Virus record (IMG/VR): IMGVR_UViG_3300037264_003623
Coordinates: 1-64,000 of that record
DNA from: a virus
DNA length: 64,000 nt
Strand: one strand, 5' to 3'
A model generated the notes under the pieces. It was given only the letters and a program-made list of their open reading frames with translations. It was not told the DNA's origin and ran no database searches. Below are positions 47,016 to 54,839 of the stretch, one piece after another. Every line of letters begins with the position of its first letter. Positions within the stretch are counted from its first letter, which is position 1. The translations under genes were made by a program, and so were the position numbers.

Positions 47016-48341
47016 ATGGAGACGCCGTCGAGCAGGGCCACGAGCAATCTGATTTCCAAGTCCCTGGAGACCGTCCAGGAGACGCCGGGCCAGGTGTCCT
47101 CGAAGGAGATGCAGGACCTCTCCGCGATGATCCTGAAGGCGATGGACGACCCCGCCTTCGTCGAGACGGTCTGCCCGAGCGGCGGCTGCCCCGAGCTCCG
47201 CGGCCTCCTCCTGGAGGTGGTCGAGCGGGCCAAGGAGGAGGACGACTCCCCCGAGGTCAAGGCGTGCGTCTCGAAGAAGATCCCGATCCTCATCGAAGAG
47301 GGATATCCGAGAGCCCAAAGTGTCGCGATCGCGTTCTCGGTTTGCCGCAAGGACCCGTCCGTCGCCGACAAGGCGGTGAAGGTCGAGGGGACGCCCCGCT
47401 ACATGACCGAGGCGGAGCTCCGCGCCATGAAGCCGAAGAAGCCGGAGACCGACACGGACACGGAGATCGAGTCCGCGATCGGGTGCGATCTCGACGCGCT
47501 CAACAGGACGACTTCCGTCCTGATTTCCAAGGCCGGGACCTCTGATGGCGCGAAGCTGGGGTGGGAGACCCGTAGGGGCGGAGCGCCCACTGATGAACCC
47601 AAGGCTGGGATGCCCTCCAGGCAGGAGTGGGATGGGTTCCAATCGAACGCTGATGCGGTATTCGATGTCAGCAGGGGCGCGGTCAAAGAGGTTGAACGGA
47701 TCGAGGAGAGGGCCATAGAAGCGGAAGAGGAGGGTAGATCCCGCCTACATCCGTTCGGCGTGAAAGAGCCGACGACGCCGAAGGGCGTGGAGCAGGCTCT
47801 GAACAAGCTGGCGGATGTCGCGCCGAAGGCCGCTGACCTCGCGGCGAGACTGAAAGGCGTCCCTGGGGTGGACGAGGGGAAGAGGAAGGCCGCTGAGGAC
47901 AAGATGCGGGGATGGAAAGGTGGGGTGCCCCGTGAGGAGATGCAGGATTTCAACGACATCGTGTCCGACATCTACACGATGGTAGACAGCGCCAGGGCGG
48001 ACCATGACCCGAAGTACATGGAGGGGTCCGAGCCCGTGACGCGGCCTTCCGTGGGCAAGGAGCTCGTTCTGAACCTGGGCGTGCAGAAGCGGTTCTTGTC
48101 CCTGCAAGACCTTGAGGGATTCAAGCCGACGAAACCGGAGGACGTCCGCCCGCCACGGGAGAGCACCAGGCACGAGGGCGAGCCGGAAGACTCGGGGCTT
48201 CGTCGCCTCATCATGCCGGGATGGGCCCGAAAGGGCGGCCAGGTTGCGCCTCCCGGTGACGTCCCGAAGGATAGGATCAGGGGCGATGGCTTGACCGAGA
48301 TGCTCATGCCGAGCAGGAAAGAGGACGAGCCCAAGGAATAG
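47016..48341 (+). CDS. Modular protein with GTSDGAKLGWETRR motif
   Basis: 441 aa. N-terminal ~120 residues are helical with Cys pairs (CPSGGCPEL, VCRKDPSV); KAGTSDGAKLGWETRRGG lies near residues 172-189; the rest is a helical/disordered charged region. Shares the motif with the next three proteins. Virion-associated or scaffold-like function is possible; no enzyme motif. Confidence 0.55.
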   Translation: METPSSRATSNLISKSLETVQETPGQVSSKEMQDLSAMILKAMDDPAFVETVCPSGGCPELRGLLLEVVERAKEEDDSPEVKACVSKKIPILIEEGYPRAQSVAIAFSVCRKDPSVADKAVKVEGTPRYMTEAELRAMKPKKPETDTDTEIESAIGCDLDALNRTTSVLISKAGTSDGAKLGWETRRGGAPTDEPKAGMPSRQEWDGFQSNADAVFDVSRGAVKEVERIEERAIEAEEEGRSRLHPFGVKEPTTPKGVEQALNKLADVAPKAADLAARLKGVPGVDEGKRKAAEDKMRGWKGGVPREEMQDFNDIVSDIYTMVDSARADHDPKYMEGSEPVTRPSVGKELVLNLGVQKRFLSLQDLEGFKPTKPEDVRPPRESTRHEGEPEDSGLRRLIMPGWARKGGQVAPPGDVPKDRIRGDGLTEMLMPSRKEDEPKE

Positions 48342-48357
48342 CGCACACGATGTGCGG
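48341..48357. repeat. Dispersed 17-bp palindrome, copy 4
   Basis: GCGCACAC-G-ATGTGCGG, one mismatch from the consensus, starting at the last base of the previous stop codon and 18 nt before GTG 48376. Confidence 0.6.
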
Positions 48358-48375
48358 AAACCGGAGGAATACCCC

Positions 48376-49059
48376 GTGAAAGAGCGCAAGGACAAGGACC
48401 TGGGCTCGATTTTCAACGCCAAGTCCCTCCTCGACGGGCAGGGGACCCCACAGCGGGACACCGCCCAGAGCAGGAAGGTCGCCCTGGACTTCGCCGGGAT
48501 GCTCGCGAAGGATGGCACGAGCGAGGGTGCGAAGAAGGGCTGGGAAACTCGACGCGGCGCGGCAGCCCTGTCCGAGGGCCCCAAGGAGTTCAGAGACTTC
48601 ATGGTAGGAGCCATCGCCCAGCGCGACACCCCTGATGCCAAGGCGACGAAGGAGATGGCGGAGAATCTCAAGGACAGTGATGTTCCCCTGAAGGATGCTT
48701 TTACCGCCGCTCAGAAACGGGTTGACCAGGCCGACGCCCTCGCCGGGGAGACCCTCAAGCGGTTCGGCTCCGCCCTTTCCCAGTATCACGTCGACAACAT
48801 CAATCGCGAGCGGGAGACGATCAAGCGGGCCATGGATGTCGCCGACAGGCATGTCCGGGAGAACAGCCGGGGGTATGCCGCCGACGCCATCAGCAACGCC
48901 GTCGAGGGCGCGGACCTCATGTCGATCTGGGCATCTTCCGCGGTCGGAGAAGTCTGGAAAAAGCAGACCCGGGAGAGGGGGGTGGGGAAGTCCGGCACTT
49001 CCGAGGGGGTCCCGAAGACCCTCAAGGGGTCGTTCCTGACCGAAGGCGACACACAATAG
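48376..49059 (+). CDS. Modular protein with GTSEGAKKGWETRR motif
   Basis: 227 aa from GTG 48376 (GGAGG upstream). KDGTSEGAKKGWETRRGAA at ~45-63, then a long helical coiled region; a degenerate copy GTSEGVPKTLKGS sits near the C-terminus. Function unknown. Confidence 0.55.
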   Translation: MKERKDKDLGSIFNAKSLLDGQGTPQRDTAQSRKVALDFAGMLAKDGTSEGAKKGWETRRGAAALSEGPKEFRDFMVGAIAQRDTPDAKATKEMAENLKDSDVPLKDAFTAAQKRVDQADALAGETLKRFGSALSQYHVDNINRERETIKRAMDVADRHVRENSRGYAADAISNAVEGADLMSIWASSAVGEVWKKQTRERGVGKSGTSEGVPKTLKGSFLTEGDTQ

Positions 49060-49084
49060 GTTGCGTTTCCCATCCGGTTCCTTC

Positions 49085-49112
49085 TTGGCGAATACGCTAA
49101 AGGGTGTATAAT
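49085..49112 (+). promoter_or_regulatory. Promoter, TTGGCG-16-TATAAT, leaderless
   Basis: -35 TTGGCG 49085-49090, -10 TATAAT 49107-49112, ATG 49119 after 6 nt. Confidence 0.7.
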
Positions 49113-49118
49113 AGGATC

Positions 49119-50681
49119 ATGGAAGTGGGCGCGATCTATGACGTCCAGAAGGAAGGCACCTCCGAGGGTGCCTACCGCGGGTGGGAGACTAGGAGAGACG
49201 GCCCGAGGGCCGCCCCTTTCGTCGAAGCGCGGAGGAAGATTGGGAGCATGGTGGAGGAGGCCAACGAGGAGTTCAAGAGGGAGGTTGCTCTTCACCTGAA
49301 GGGTATCCCGAGCGACTACGCGGGGATGACACGCAGGGACAGGGAGAACAGAGCCGAAGGCCTGAGGCTCGTTCGGGATGCAGTCGAGAGACTGAGGGGG
49401 GCCGAGGTCGCGGAGGCGGACAGGGGTACGCTCGCCAGGATGATCGACTACGCGGAGCGGGAAGCCCCCATCATCAGCGAGCGCGACAAGGGGGACCGGA
49501 GGTGGCACGAGGAGTTCGACGCCTTCCTCGCCGAAGCCGAGGAGGTCGCGTCCAGGGCGAAGGAGCCCGAGGGAATGGAAAAGGGCGAGGTCGTCGTCTG
49601 GGAGCCGAGCAGGCATCCCCGGGGGGAGGGGGGCCGGTTCGCCCAGGCCGAGGCCAGGGATCCCGAGGAGAGGCGGAGGCTGGTCGAGTCCGCGGCGTCC
49701 GAGGCCGCCAGGCGGGTTATCGACAGCATGGGCCGAGACGCGAACAGGGTGATCTACGATACGGTGAGCGAGTTCGGCCTGTCCGGCAACGACGCGGCCG
49801 AGGCGTTCCAGATGGCCGACCGGAGGCTGCGGAAGGAGCGGGAGCTGGATGTGCTCCGCAAGGCCACTGGGGACCTGCTCTCGAAGGTCGAGTTCGAGGA
49901 GGACGAGCACCCGAGGGACCCCGCAGGCAGGTTCGCCTCCAGGGGAGAAGGGGTCGCGCCGAGGGCCGATGCCGTCTCGAAGGAGGAGATCGACAGGGTG
50001 TTCGACGGCAGGGCGAAGAACCCGAGCACGCCCGATGAGCAGAGCCGCCTGCACCAGGAGATCGAGGCCTCGGCGGACAGGGCGAGTCGGATGTCGCAGG
50101 AGGACCACATCTCCGGGGTGCCCGAGAGGATGACCAAGGTATCCGAGAGGGCGGAGGCCGTCGTGATGTCCCTCGGCAGGAGGATCATGGAGGAGGGCGC
50201 AGCTAACTGGAAGGAGTTCGTCTTCGCGGTGGAGAACGGGAGCGGGGACGTGGTGGGGATGAGGGAGGGCGACAAGGAATCAGCGTCGTGCGTCGGGATC
50301 TACGGGGGGATGGACAGGGATAGGGGATACACGTTCGTCCACAACCATCCCACAAGCAACTCCTTCTCGGACGTGGACGTGATCATATTCACTAGGATCC
50401 CCCAGTTTACGAGGGCGGTGGTGGTCAGCGGGATGTGGACGTACATTCTGGAGAAGCCGCCGGGGTGGAACTTCAGGAAGGTTTGGGGCGTGGACGATGC
50501 CAGGGCGGAGTACCTCCGCCAGAGCGACGTGCTGACGCCCAAGTACAAGCCCCCCGCCAACCCGGACGGGACGAGGGACGACGCCAGGGACAGGGTCGCG
50601 TGGCGGGAGCAGGGCCATGAGGTGATATCCAACCTGGCGAAGCTCTACGGGCTGTCCTACAGGAGGGAGAAGAGGGCATGA
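49119..50681 (+). CDS. Multi-tag protein with C-terminal JAMM/MPN-like domain
   Basis: 520 aa. KEGTSEGAYRGWETRR (~11-26), SRHPRGEGGRFAQ (~162-174) and EHPRDPAGRFASRGE (~260-274) are three appended motifs. The C-terminal ~160 aa contain FVHNHPTSNSFSDVDV (~406-421), the H-x-H...S-x-x-D signature of JAMM/MPN metallo-isopeptidases, with a plausible catalytic Glu upstream. Such domains remove ubiquitin-like modifiers or act as peptidases in phage tail and defence proteins. Leaderless promoter. Substrate unknown. Confidence 0.7.
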   Translation: MEVGAIYDVQKEGTSEGAYRGWETRRDGPRAAPFVEARRKIGSMVEEANEEFKREVALHLKGIPSDYAGMTRRDRENRAEGLRLVRDAVERLRGAEVAEADRGTLARMIDYAEREAPIISERDKGDRRWHEEFDAFLAEAEEVASRAKEPEGMEKGEVVVWEPSRHPRGEGGRFAQAEARDPEERRRLVESAASEAARRVIDSMGRDANRVIYDTVSEFGLSGNDAAEAFQMADRRLRKERELDVLRKATGDLLSKVEFEEDEHPRDPAGRFASRGEGVAPRADAVSKEEIDRVFDGRAKNPSTPDEQSRLHQEIEASADRASRMSQEDHISGVPERMTKVSERAEAVVMSLGRRIMEEGAANWKEFVFAVENGSGDVVGMREGDKESASCVGIYGGMDRDRGYTFVHNHPTSNSFSDVDVIIFTRIPQFTRAVVVSGMWTYILEKPPGWNFRKVWGVDDARAEYLRQSDVLTPKYKPPANPDGTRDDARDRVAWREQGHEVISNLAKLYGLSYRREKRA

Positions 50682-51787
50682 AGGATCCGAAGGTGCCGAT
50701 CACCGAGTGGGACATCGACGACCGCGGCAACGTGCCTCCCTACGGGAACGCCGTCGCGAAGGAGGGCACTTCTGAAGGGGCGAAGCTGGGATGGGAAACG
50801 AGGCGGGAGGGCGGACAGGCGGAGGAGAAGAAGCCGGACGCCTCATCCTTCGAGACGCCCCCCGAGAATTGGCAGCAAAGTCTGCCGTACCAGCATCGGC
50901 TGAACTTGGGTGCATGGACGGAGTGGCTCACCAACCTGAGGATGTCCCATGTCTACCGCCAGGGGGGCGAGGCCAAGCCCTACCGGCCAGAGTTCGCCGA
51001 CGTCGCGGCTCGGCGCGAGGTCGGGCGGTGGCTCGATCGCAACGACGATAAGATGATCTACCACATCTCGCGGAAGGTGGACATCTCGCATGGGCCGAGG
51101 GACGAGAAGATCGGCGAGGCGGTCGGGCTGGTTCAGGAGATCGTTCGCATGGCCCAGGCCGAGGCGCGGAGGGAGGCCGAGACGCAGGCCAAGAAGAACC
51201 CTCTGTCCGGCGTCCTGTTCGGGAAGGCCAGGGTCGTGGGCGGATTCCCACTCACGCAGGAGGACGCGCTCGCGAAGGAAGGCACGTCCGAAGGCGCCAA
51301 GAAAGGGTGGGAGACCAGGCGCGAGGGCGGCGGGGCGCTATCCGAAGAGGAGCGCAAGAGGGCCATTCGATCCCTTGAGGTGCGGGGCGCGGCGGACAGG
51401 GGCGACGTGTCCGTGAAGATCGTCCCCCTTCTTACCGGGGAGGGGTTCGGGGTGGAGACCACGGTGGCTGGCGACAGGAGGAACCCGAGGGAGCCCGCCA
51501 TGACGATGGAGGAGGCACGCAGGTTCGCCCTGGAGCAGCTCCAGAGCCCCCGCCCGACCCAGACCCCCGAGATGAAGCCGAAGCCCGAGGCGGAGGAGAA
51601 GAAGCCCTCTCCGACGCCCGTGAGGCCCTACAGGAACCCCGGAGACTTGGCCGCCGACTACAAGCGGCAAGGTATCCCGAAGCAACGTGCCTGGGATCAG
51701 TTCATCATCGACACTGTCCTCTCCCCGAAGTTCCGGTCGGAGCAGGTGGACGCGAGGGAGTTCTTCCAGGCCTACGATAGGGCGTAG
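50678..51787 (+). CDS. Modular protein with two GTSEGAK-GWETRR motifs
   Basis: 369 aa, ATGA overlap. Motif copies at ~28-43 (KEGTSEGAKLGWETRR) and ~200-215 (KEGTSEGAKKGWETRR) separate a helical domain from a beta-rich domain (DVSVKIVPLLTGEGFGVETT) and a disordered tail. The repeated tag bordering each domain suggests that domains were added together with the motif. Confidence 0.55.
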   Translation: MKDPKVPITEWDIDDRGNVPPYGNAVAKEGTSEGAKLGWETRREGGQAEEKKPDASSFETPPENWQQSLPYQHRLNLGAWTEWLTNLRMSHVYRQGGEAKPYRPEFADVAARREVGRWLDRNDDKMIYHISRKVDISHGPRDEKIGEAVGLVQEIVRMAQAEARREAETQAKKNPLSGVLFGKARVVGGFPLTQEDALAKEGTSEGAKKGWETRREGGGALSEEERKRAIRSLEVRGAADRGDVSVKIVPLLTGEGFGVETTVAGDRRNPREPAMTMEEARRFALEQLQSPRPTQTPEMKPKPEAEEKKPSPTPVRPYRNPGDLAADYKRQGIPKQRAWDQFIIDTVLSPKFRSEQVDAREFFQAYDRA

Positions 51788-51871
51788 GTCGCGGGGAGAT
51801 GGAACGGTGGAGGCAGACTGCATCCTATCTCTGCTTCTTGCCCTACCAGATCCTGCGGCTTGAGCACAGAG

Positions 51872-51888
51872 GCGCACACGGTGTGCGG
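51872..51888. repeat. Dispersed 17-bp palindrome, copy 5
   Basis: GCGCACAC-G-GTGTGCGG, 13 nt before ATG 51902. Confidence 0.68.
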
Positions 51889-51901
51889 GAATGGGTGTCA
51901 C

Positions 51902-52480
51902 ATGGCGGAGGCGGGAGGAAGGGTTTGCTCGTGCGGCCATCCCGAGTCGTCGCACGACCGGTTCGGCTGCCACTATGGCGGCTGCCCTTGTCCCCGCTTC
52001 GACCCCTTGCCTTCCTTGGCAGAGAACTTCAAGGAGGTCATCGACCTTGTGCGCCTCGCAATCGAGCTGCACCCACAGCTCAAGATGTACTGGTATTACT
52101 CTCCTCGGGGTCACCGGCGCTACCTGATGCCCACCCGGGTTGGGAAGTCGAGGCGCTACTCGACGGGCACCCTGAAAGGTGACACGGAAGCGGCCCCCGT
52201 AGGGCTCGGATCCGGGTCGGCCGCGCCCTCAAACCCCTCCGGAATCGGTCGCGGGGCCGTCCAGGCTGCCCCCAGGAACCAGCGCGAAGCCTCTTGGGCC
52301 ACTTCCCCGCATGGGCGCGGCGGCCTCCTCGCTCCGGGCCGCGGGCGCCGTCTCCCCTTCTCCATCAACGACTTGCATCCCACCAGGAACCAGGACGCAC
52401 ACGCATACCCCCTCGATGGGTATGCGCCGGCTCTCAAAAACGTCGCAAGTCCTCGCGCACGAGGGATTTACGTCAGATAG
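51902..52480 (+). CDS. Zinc-motif protein, 192 aa
   Basis: ATG 51902. N-terminal CSCGHPESSHDRFGCHYGGC is a Cys/His-rich, probably zinc-binding cluster. The central DLVRLAIELHPQLKMYW is repeated almost exactly in a broken copy at 53113-53219. The C-terminal ~100 residues are low-complexity and may be poorly conserved. Confidence 0.5.
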   Translation: MAEAGGRVCSCGHPESSHDRFGCHYGGCPCPRFDPLPSLAENFKEVIDLVRLAIELHPQLKMYWYYSPRGHRRYLMPTRVGKSRRYSTGTLKGDTEAAPVGLGSGSAAPSNPSGIGRGAVQAAPRNQREASWATSPHGRGGLLAPGRGRRLPFSINDLHPTRNQDAHAYPLDGYAPALKNVASPRARGIYVR

Positions 52481-52500
52481 AGAAGTCATAGGAGGAGGCT

Positions 52501-52710
52501 ATGAGAGCGGAAACGAGTGAGGAAACGAGGTCCCCGACGAGGGTGATGTCGTCTGCCCTGGAGAAGGCGGGGTTCCGGGACCTGGGGGCGTACTTCCGGG
52601 CGAGGACGAGGGCGACGTTCGTCGTAATGTCAAGGGAGATGGGGGTTTCGGGCGAGACAGTGAGGCGGTGGTACAGGGATTGGTCGGGGGTGAACTCGGA
52701 CTGCTCGTAG
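52501..52710 (+). CDS. Small HTH protein, 69 aa
   Basis: ATG 52501 preceded by GGAGG. FVVMSREMGVSGETVRRWYRDWSG is a compact helix-turn-helix. Basic; likely a DNA-binding regulator. Followed by the three tandem operator-promoters. Confidence 0.62.
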   Translation: MRAETSEETRSPTRVMSSALEKAGFRDLGAYFRARTRATFVVMSREMGVSGETVRRWYRDWSGVNSDCS

Positions 52711-52735
52711 GAAGACGATTCCCAACTCTCCGTCT

Positions 52736-52763
52736 TTGCATGCCTCTTGGAGAGGCGTGTTAT
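52736..52763 (+). promoter_or_regulatory. Operator-promoter P1, TTGCAT-16-TGTTAT
   Basis: The spacer contains the palindrome GCCTCTTGGAGAGGC (52742-52756). Weakest of the three by hexamer match. Confidence 0.65.
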
Positions 52764-52767
52764 TCCC

Positions 52768-52796
52768 TTGATCCGCCTCTGGGAGAGGCGTATTAT
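52768..52796 (+). promoter_or_regulatory. Operator-promoter P2, TTGATC-17-TATTAT
   Basis: Spacer holds GCCTCTGGGAGAGGC (52775-52789), 33 bp from the P1 operator. Confidence 0.72.
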
Positions 52797-52810
52797 CCCC
52801 AGGAAAGCAC

Positions 52811-52839
52811 TTGACCAGCCTCTCGGAGAGGCGTATAAT
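52811..52839 (+). promoter_or_regulatory. Operator-promoter P3, TTGACC-17-TATAAT
   Basis: Spacer holds GCCTCTCGGAGAGGC (52818-52832), 43 bp from the P2 operator. ATG 52846 is 6 nt after the -10 box. Repressor bound in the spacer would block RNA polymerase directly. Confidence 0.8.
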
Positions 52840-52845
52840 AGAGAC

Positions 52846-53112
52846 ATGACCAGAACGAGGAAGCACACGAAGGAGATCCGGGTCTGGGTCACGCCGGAGC
52901 TCGACGCTCTGTTGGGGGAGAAGGCAGGGACGGAGGGCCGGAGCAAGTCCGATTTCGTGAGGAGGCTGTTGGAGGGGGTGCTGTCTCCAGGCCAGGCGGA
53001 TTCCCATCGAGCGGCCCCCGCTGATGCTTCCTCCCGCGCCGCGCCTTGGGGGACATCGGTGAAGTTGACGCGGACCAGCATGAGCTCGGACGAGTTCCTG
53101 AAGGACACGTAG
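52846..53112 (+). CDS. RHH (CopG/Arc-type) repressor, probably autoregulated
   Basis: 88 aa, leaderless from P3. KEIRVWVTPELDALLGEKAGTEGRSKSDFVRRLLEG has the ribbon strand followed by two helices and the G-R-S-K-S turn of CopG/Arc repressors. The C-terminal ~45 residues are disordered. Three palindromic operators overlap its promoters, so it very probably binds GCCTCTNGGAGAGGC as dimers and controls itself. Confidence 0.78.
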   Translation: MTRTRKHTKEIRVWVTPELDALLGEKAGTEGRSKSDFVRRLLEGVLSPGQADSHRAAPADASSRAAPWGTSVKLTRTSMSSDEFLKDT

Positions 53113-53219
53113 GATTCGACCTAGTGCGCCTCGCACTGGATCTGCACCCGCAACTCAAGATGTATTGGGATCACTCTCCACGTCGATGGAGGCGTCACCT
53201 GATCTGGAGGACGCGATGA
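53113..53219 (+). pseudogene. Broken duplicate of the 51902 gene
   Basis: Reads FDLVRLALDLHPQLKMYW...SPRRWRRHLI and a stop at 53217-53219, matching about 35 residues of the protein at 51902 (DLVRLAIELHPQLKMYW...SPRGHRRYLM). No upstream part and no good start remain. Confidence 0.65.
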
Positions 53220-53632
53220 GGAAGGCTCGGTTCAAGGTGAAGAAGGCGGAGCCCTGGCTGTGCCTGCTGTGCGGGAAGCCCGTGTCCCAGCCCGTGCTCC
53301 TGAGGGGGAGGGGCGGGGCGAACGTGGTCTCCCACGAGTTCGGCCAGGCCCTGCACTTCTACATGCCGGGGAACTGGGGCTCGGGCATCTGGGACCCCTG
53401 CTCTACGAGCTCCACGCAGACGAGGCTGGAGGGCGCGATCTGCGACGTCTGCCTGATGCCTCTGCTCAAGAGGGTGCGCGTGGTGCGCTTCAGGGAGGAG
53501 TACCACGAGGTCTACAGCGAGCCGCACCCTGTGTGGGAGAAGGAGCAGAAGAGGCTGCACAGGGAGAGGCTCAAACACGAGAGGCGCGAGAAGGCCAGGA
53601 GGGGGAGATGCCGGGTGAAGAAGAGTTCGTGA
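53216..53632 (+). CDS. Zinc-motif protein, 138 aa
   Basis: ATG 53216 with GGAGG 6 nt upstream. CLLCGKPVSQP and CDVCLMPLLKR form a likely zinc site around a GANVVSHEFGQALHFYMPG segment. Highly basic C-terminus (RERLKHERREKARRGRCRVK). Probably nucleic-acid-binding. Confidence 0.58.
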   Translation: MRKARFKVKKAEPWLCLLCGKPVSQPVLLRGRGGANVVSHEFGQALHFYMPGNWGSGIWDPCSTSSTQTRLEGAICDVCLMPLLKRVRVVRFREEYHEVYSEPHPVWEKEQKRLHRERLKHERREKARRGRCRVKKSS

Positions 53633-53856
53633 AGTGCGCGTGCTGCAAGGAAGAGGTCGCGGGCGAGGACATCATCAAGTGCTCGCGCTGCAAGCGCGGT
53701 GTGTGTGACGAGTGCTACCTCGTGACGTGCGCGGGCAGCATGTGTGAGGACTGCGCCGCGGGCGAGGAAGAGGACGACGAGGATCCCGGCGATAGTGATG
53801 AGCGTGATGAGTGGGATGAAGAGGAAGAAGAGGAAGAGGACACTGACGAGGACTGA
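53608..53856 (+). CDS. Zinc ribbon protein with acidic tail, 82 aa
   Basis: ATG 53608. CACCKEEV, CSRCKRGVCDEC, CAGSMCEDC: up to nine Cys in a RING/ribbon-like series, then a run of Asp/Glu. Overlaps the previous gene. Confidence 0.58.
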   Translation: MPGEEEFVKCACCKEEVAGEDIIKCSRCKRGVCDECYLVTCAGSMCEDCAAGEEEDDEDPGDSDERDEWDEEEEEEEDTDED

Positions 53857-54121
53857 CAGTGCTGACTCCGAGTGACAGGAGGAGGCATCTTCTACACGGG
53901 CATGAGACCAGGGGGGTGGTCAAACTTTCCTCCGCATGCCGATCGATCGCCCCCTGCACCGCCTCCCATCGCCCCTCCCGCCTTGCACATACTGGGCGGA
54001 ATTATGCGGGGTCGGGGCGTGTCGGCCTGCCCACAATGTTCCCTCCTGTGGATCGGATCGGCTCCCCGGATGGCCTCCGGAAATTTCGGTGGATTTCCCC
54101 CCGGTTTTTCGGGGATTCTAC
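53857..54121. other. Gene-poor stretch
   Basis: About 265 nt before the next promoter. Contains CCCCCCGGTTTTTCGGGG near 54098-54115, a hairpin-like inverted repeat without a following T-tract. The frames open here are low-complexity and start poorly. I see no gene. Confidence 0.45.
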
Positions 54122-54149
54122 TTGACGAAAGGCCAGAAACACATATAAT
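54122..54149 (+). promoter_or_regulatory. Promoter, TTGACG-16-TATAAT
   Basis: -35 TTGACG 54122-54127 followed by AAAGG, -10 TATAAT 54144-54149. The downstream leader ATGTGTGTCAAGA...AAGGAG resembles the leader of the promoter at 60182. Confidence 0.82.
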
Positions 54150-54176
54150 ATGTGTGTCAAGATAAAGGAGTCAGAG

Positions 54177-54452
54177 ATGAGCGAGACGAACGTGGACTTG
54201 GGGACGGCGTACATCGCGGTGCGTAGGGAGGGGGCGACGGGGATCGAGTTCGGCGACTCCTCGACGTTGAGCCGCTACTTGGTGGACGCGGTTCGGTCCG
54301 CGAGAAGGCATGACAAGCTTCGTGATTCTGCGTCCAGCGACTACCCTGTGGTGCGGTTCGCCACGGTGCAGTTGGTCGAGGTGGCGGACGCGACGAAGGA
54401 TGCCTGCATGGAGGAGATCGAGGCGGCTATGGGCCTGCGGGGGGAGGGGTAG
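54177..54452 (+). CDS. Hypothetical protein, 91 aa
   Basis: ATG 54177. MSETNVDLGTAYIAVRREGA start; alpha/beta composition. Own promoter, monocistronic-looking. Unknown. Confidence 0.58.
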   Translation: MSETNVDLGTAYIAVRREGATGIEFGDSSTLSRYLVDAVRSARRHDKLRDSASSDYPVVRFATVQLVEVADATKDACMEEIEAAMGLRGEG

Positions 54453-54521
54453 GGGGAGATCAATCCGAGGTGCCACTGGTTCAAGAACACGAGGGAGAGG
54501 GCGGCATAGCCGGTCTTTCTT

Positions 54522-54549
54522 TTGACGAAGGCGGGAAAACGCCTATAAC
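54522..54549 (+). promoter_or_regulatory. Promoter, TTGACG-16-TATAAC
   Basis: -35 TTGACG 54522-54527, -10 TATAAC 54544-54549, upstream of the gene at 54582. Confidence 0.76.
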
Positions 54550-54581
54550 ATGGGTGTTGTTTCAAGGCAAGGGAGGAAGCG

Positions 54582-54839
54582 ATGGTGATCAAGCTGAGGT
54601 CCGAGCGCAAGGGCGGGCACGTCCACGAGCGGGTGTTCGTCGGCCCCGACGAGGGGCACCTCGCCCTGGCGGGGACTCTGGTGCTCGACGTCGGGCAGTG
54701 GCAGGAGCTCGGGGCCGCGCTGCTCCTCGGGGCGGGCAGGATGCACGGGAGAGTGAAGGTGCTGCTGGAGGGGGATCGGCAGGTCGTCGGCGGGTTCGAC
54801 GAGATCCCGGAGGTCACCGAGGGGAGGGTCGAGGGGTGA
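54582..54839 (+). CDS. Hypothetical protein, 85 aa
   Basis: ATG 54582 with GGGAGGAAGCG upstream. Beta-rich (HERVFVGPDEGHLALAGTLV). Overlaps the next start by GTGA. Unknown. Confidence 0.6.
   Translation: MVIKLRSERKGGHVHERVFVGPDEGHLALAGTLVLDVGQWQELGAALLLGAGRMHGRVKVLLEGDRQVVGGFDEIPEVTEGRVEG

Noticed and set aside
53872-54165. 97-codon frame before the 54122 promoter
   Set aside because: Runs through the promoter, composition is Pro/Gly-rich, weak ribosome site.
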